DNA of 8,047 nt, taken from contig JAJAYY010000011.1 of assembly GCA_026785965.1 (NCBI GenBank), positions 1 through 8,047 on the forward strand, read 5' to 3'. This document shows, piece by piece, positions 7,557 to 8,047 of the stretch. The stretch is from Sphingomonas bacterium. Its GTDB lineage: Bacteria; Pseudomonadota; Alphaproteobacteria; Sphingomonadales; Sphingomonadaceae. The first letter of the stretch is position 1. Every line of letters begins with the position of its first letter. The translations under genes were made by a program, and so were the position numbers. Under the pieces are notes generated by a model. It saw only the letters and a list, made by a program, of their open reading frames with translations. It searched no databases and was not told the DNA's origin.

Positions 7557-7765
7557 TCCGGCCGCGATTTGGTATTCGTGCTGCGGCACGACGAGCGGCT
7601 GTGGCGGAGACGGAGGCAGTCGAACTTTGCGACAACGATCCGCGCTCGCTGCTCGATGTCTCGAATTCACGATATTGACCGCCGCAGGAGAGTAGTAGCA
7701 GAAAATCCGCGGCCCCCTGAGCGGCGCAAGTCTTGCAATGGAAATGCCCGGCGAGATACTCCCTT
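7557..7765. other. Convergent spacer, no gene; weak hairpin
   Basis: These 209 bp separate the 3' ends of two converging genes. The only clear structure is a 6-bp stem with a TGCG loop (TCGTGC/GCACGA, 7576-7591), 19 nt after the flavoenzyme stop and without a following T run. It is at best a weak terminator. On the minus strand CCGC/GCGG arms followed by ATTTT lie near 7707-7726 and could be a poor terminator for the ATPase. I see no convincing ORF. Confidence 0.4.
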
Positions 7766-8047
7766 TCAACAGCTTCCCGCTTCTACGCGTCGTCGCACTA
7801 AAGCTTCAAAGTGGTGCATCAGGGCTTTCTCAATCTCCAGCACCATCAGCAGGACAATGCCGATGGCCAGGACGATGACCGCGTCGAAGGGCGATATCGC
7901 CGCACTCCCGAACAGCGCCTGCATGAACGGCGCATAAGTGAAGGCAAGCTGTGCTGCGATTACCACGCCAACGGCAGCAAGCACGGCGCGCGTGCCAAGC
8001 ACGCCGCGGATGCTGAACGAGGTCATGTGCAGGTAGCGCACGTTAAA
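7766..8047 (-). CDS. P-type cation-transporting ATPase, C-terminal end only
   Basis: These are the last 93 codons of a larger gene that begins beyond the right edge; the stop is TGA at 7768-7766. The frame continues upstream of the GTG at 8041 (residues F-N precede VRYLHMTS), so that GTG is internal and not a start. The motif FNVRYLH, GVLGTRAVL and QLAFTYAPFMQALF match the final membrane bundle of P-type ATPases (Cation_ATPase_C family). Two hydrophobic helices are visible, roughly AVLAAVGVVIAAQLAF and AVIVLAIGIVLLMVLEIEK, corresponding to the last two transmembrane segments. A short charged cytoplasmic tail ends the protein (RRRVEAGSC). The catalytic DKTG region and ion-site residues are off-window, so the transported ion cannot be told. 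Confidence 0.85.
   Translation of the reverse strand, partial: FNVRYLHMTSFSIRGVLGTRAVLAAVGVVIAAQLAFTYAPFMQALFGSAAISPFDAVIVLAIGIVLLMVLEIEKALMHHFEALVRRRVEAGSC

Noticed and set aside
7576..7591. Hairpin as a rho-independent terminator
   Set aside because: The stem is only 6 bp and no T run follows, so it is mentioned only as a weak structure.
7209..7769. 186-codon minus-strand frame crossing the flavoenzyme 3' end
   Set aside because: It is mostly antisense to the conserved OYE domain, and the part in the spacer shows no protein-like features.
7569..7937. 122-codon plus-strand frame after the flavoenzyme
   Set aside because: It runs antisense into the P-type ATPase tail and is arginine-rich with no recognisable domain or ribosome site.

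Overview
The window is GC-rich apart from one AT-richer intergenic patch (about 4860-5130). It looks like a chromosomal segment of an alphaproteobacterium, most likely a sphingomonad. That assignment is inference from the build of the large secreted adhesin and the style of the oxygenase; there is no rRNA or housekeeping marker to confirm it.

Layout, left to right. (1) Positions 1-4652, minus strand: the first 1550 codons of one giant repetitive secreted protein whose 3' end lies beyond the left edge. I read its frame at sampled points along its length and it stayed continuous. It has VCBS/cadherin-like beta domains marked by repeated acidic DGD motifs, a long distinct domain near residues 979-1338, and a cluster of EF-hand-like calcium loops at residues 1363-1465. 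This is the build of a type I-secreted (RTX/Bap-like) adhesin. Long plus-strand reading frames over the same DNA are shadows. (2) Positions 4653-5258: a divergent intergenic region of 606 bp. It holds the adhesin's Shine-Dalgarno, a 12-bp direct repeat, several TTAA tetramers, short palindromes and a doubtful small ORF. (3) Positions 5259-7556, plus strand: a two-domain flavoenzyme of the anthraniloyl-CoA monooxygenase / salicylyl-CoA 5-hydroxylase type, with an FAD hydroxylase fused to an Old Yellow Enzyme-like reductase. It starts at TTG behind a very strong Shine-Dalgarno. (4) Positions 7557-7765: a short convergent spacer. (5) Positions 7766-8047, minus strand: the last 93 codons of a P-type cation-transporting ATPase that begins beyond the right edge.

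The three genes show no evident common pathway. The adhesin acts at the cell surface, the flavoenzyme in cytoplasmic aromatic-CoA catabolism, and the ATPase in the membrane. The adhesin and flavoenzyme share only a divergent promoter region. No CRISPR array, tRNA, rRNA, transposase or phage gene was found. I see no convincing new system. The points most worth checking are the adhesin architecture, the structured intergenic region and the isolated aromatic-CoA oxygenase.
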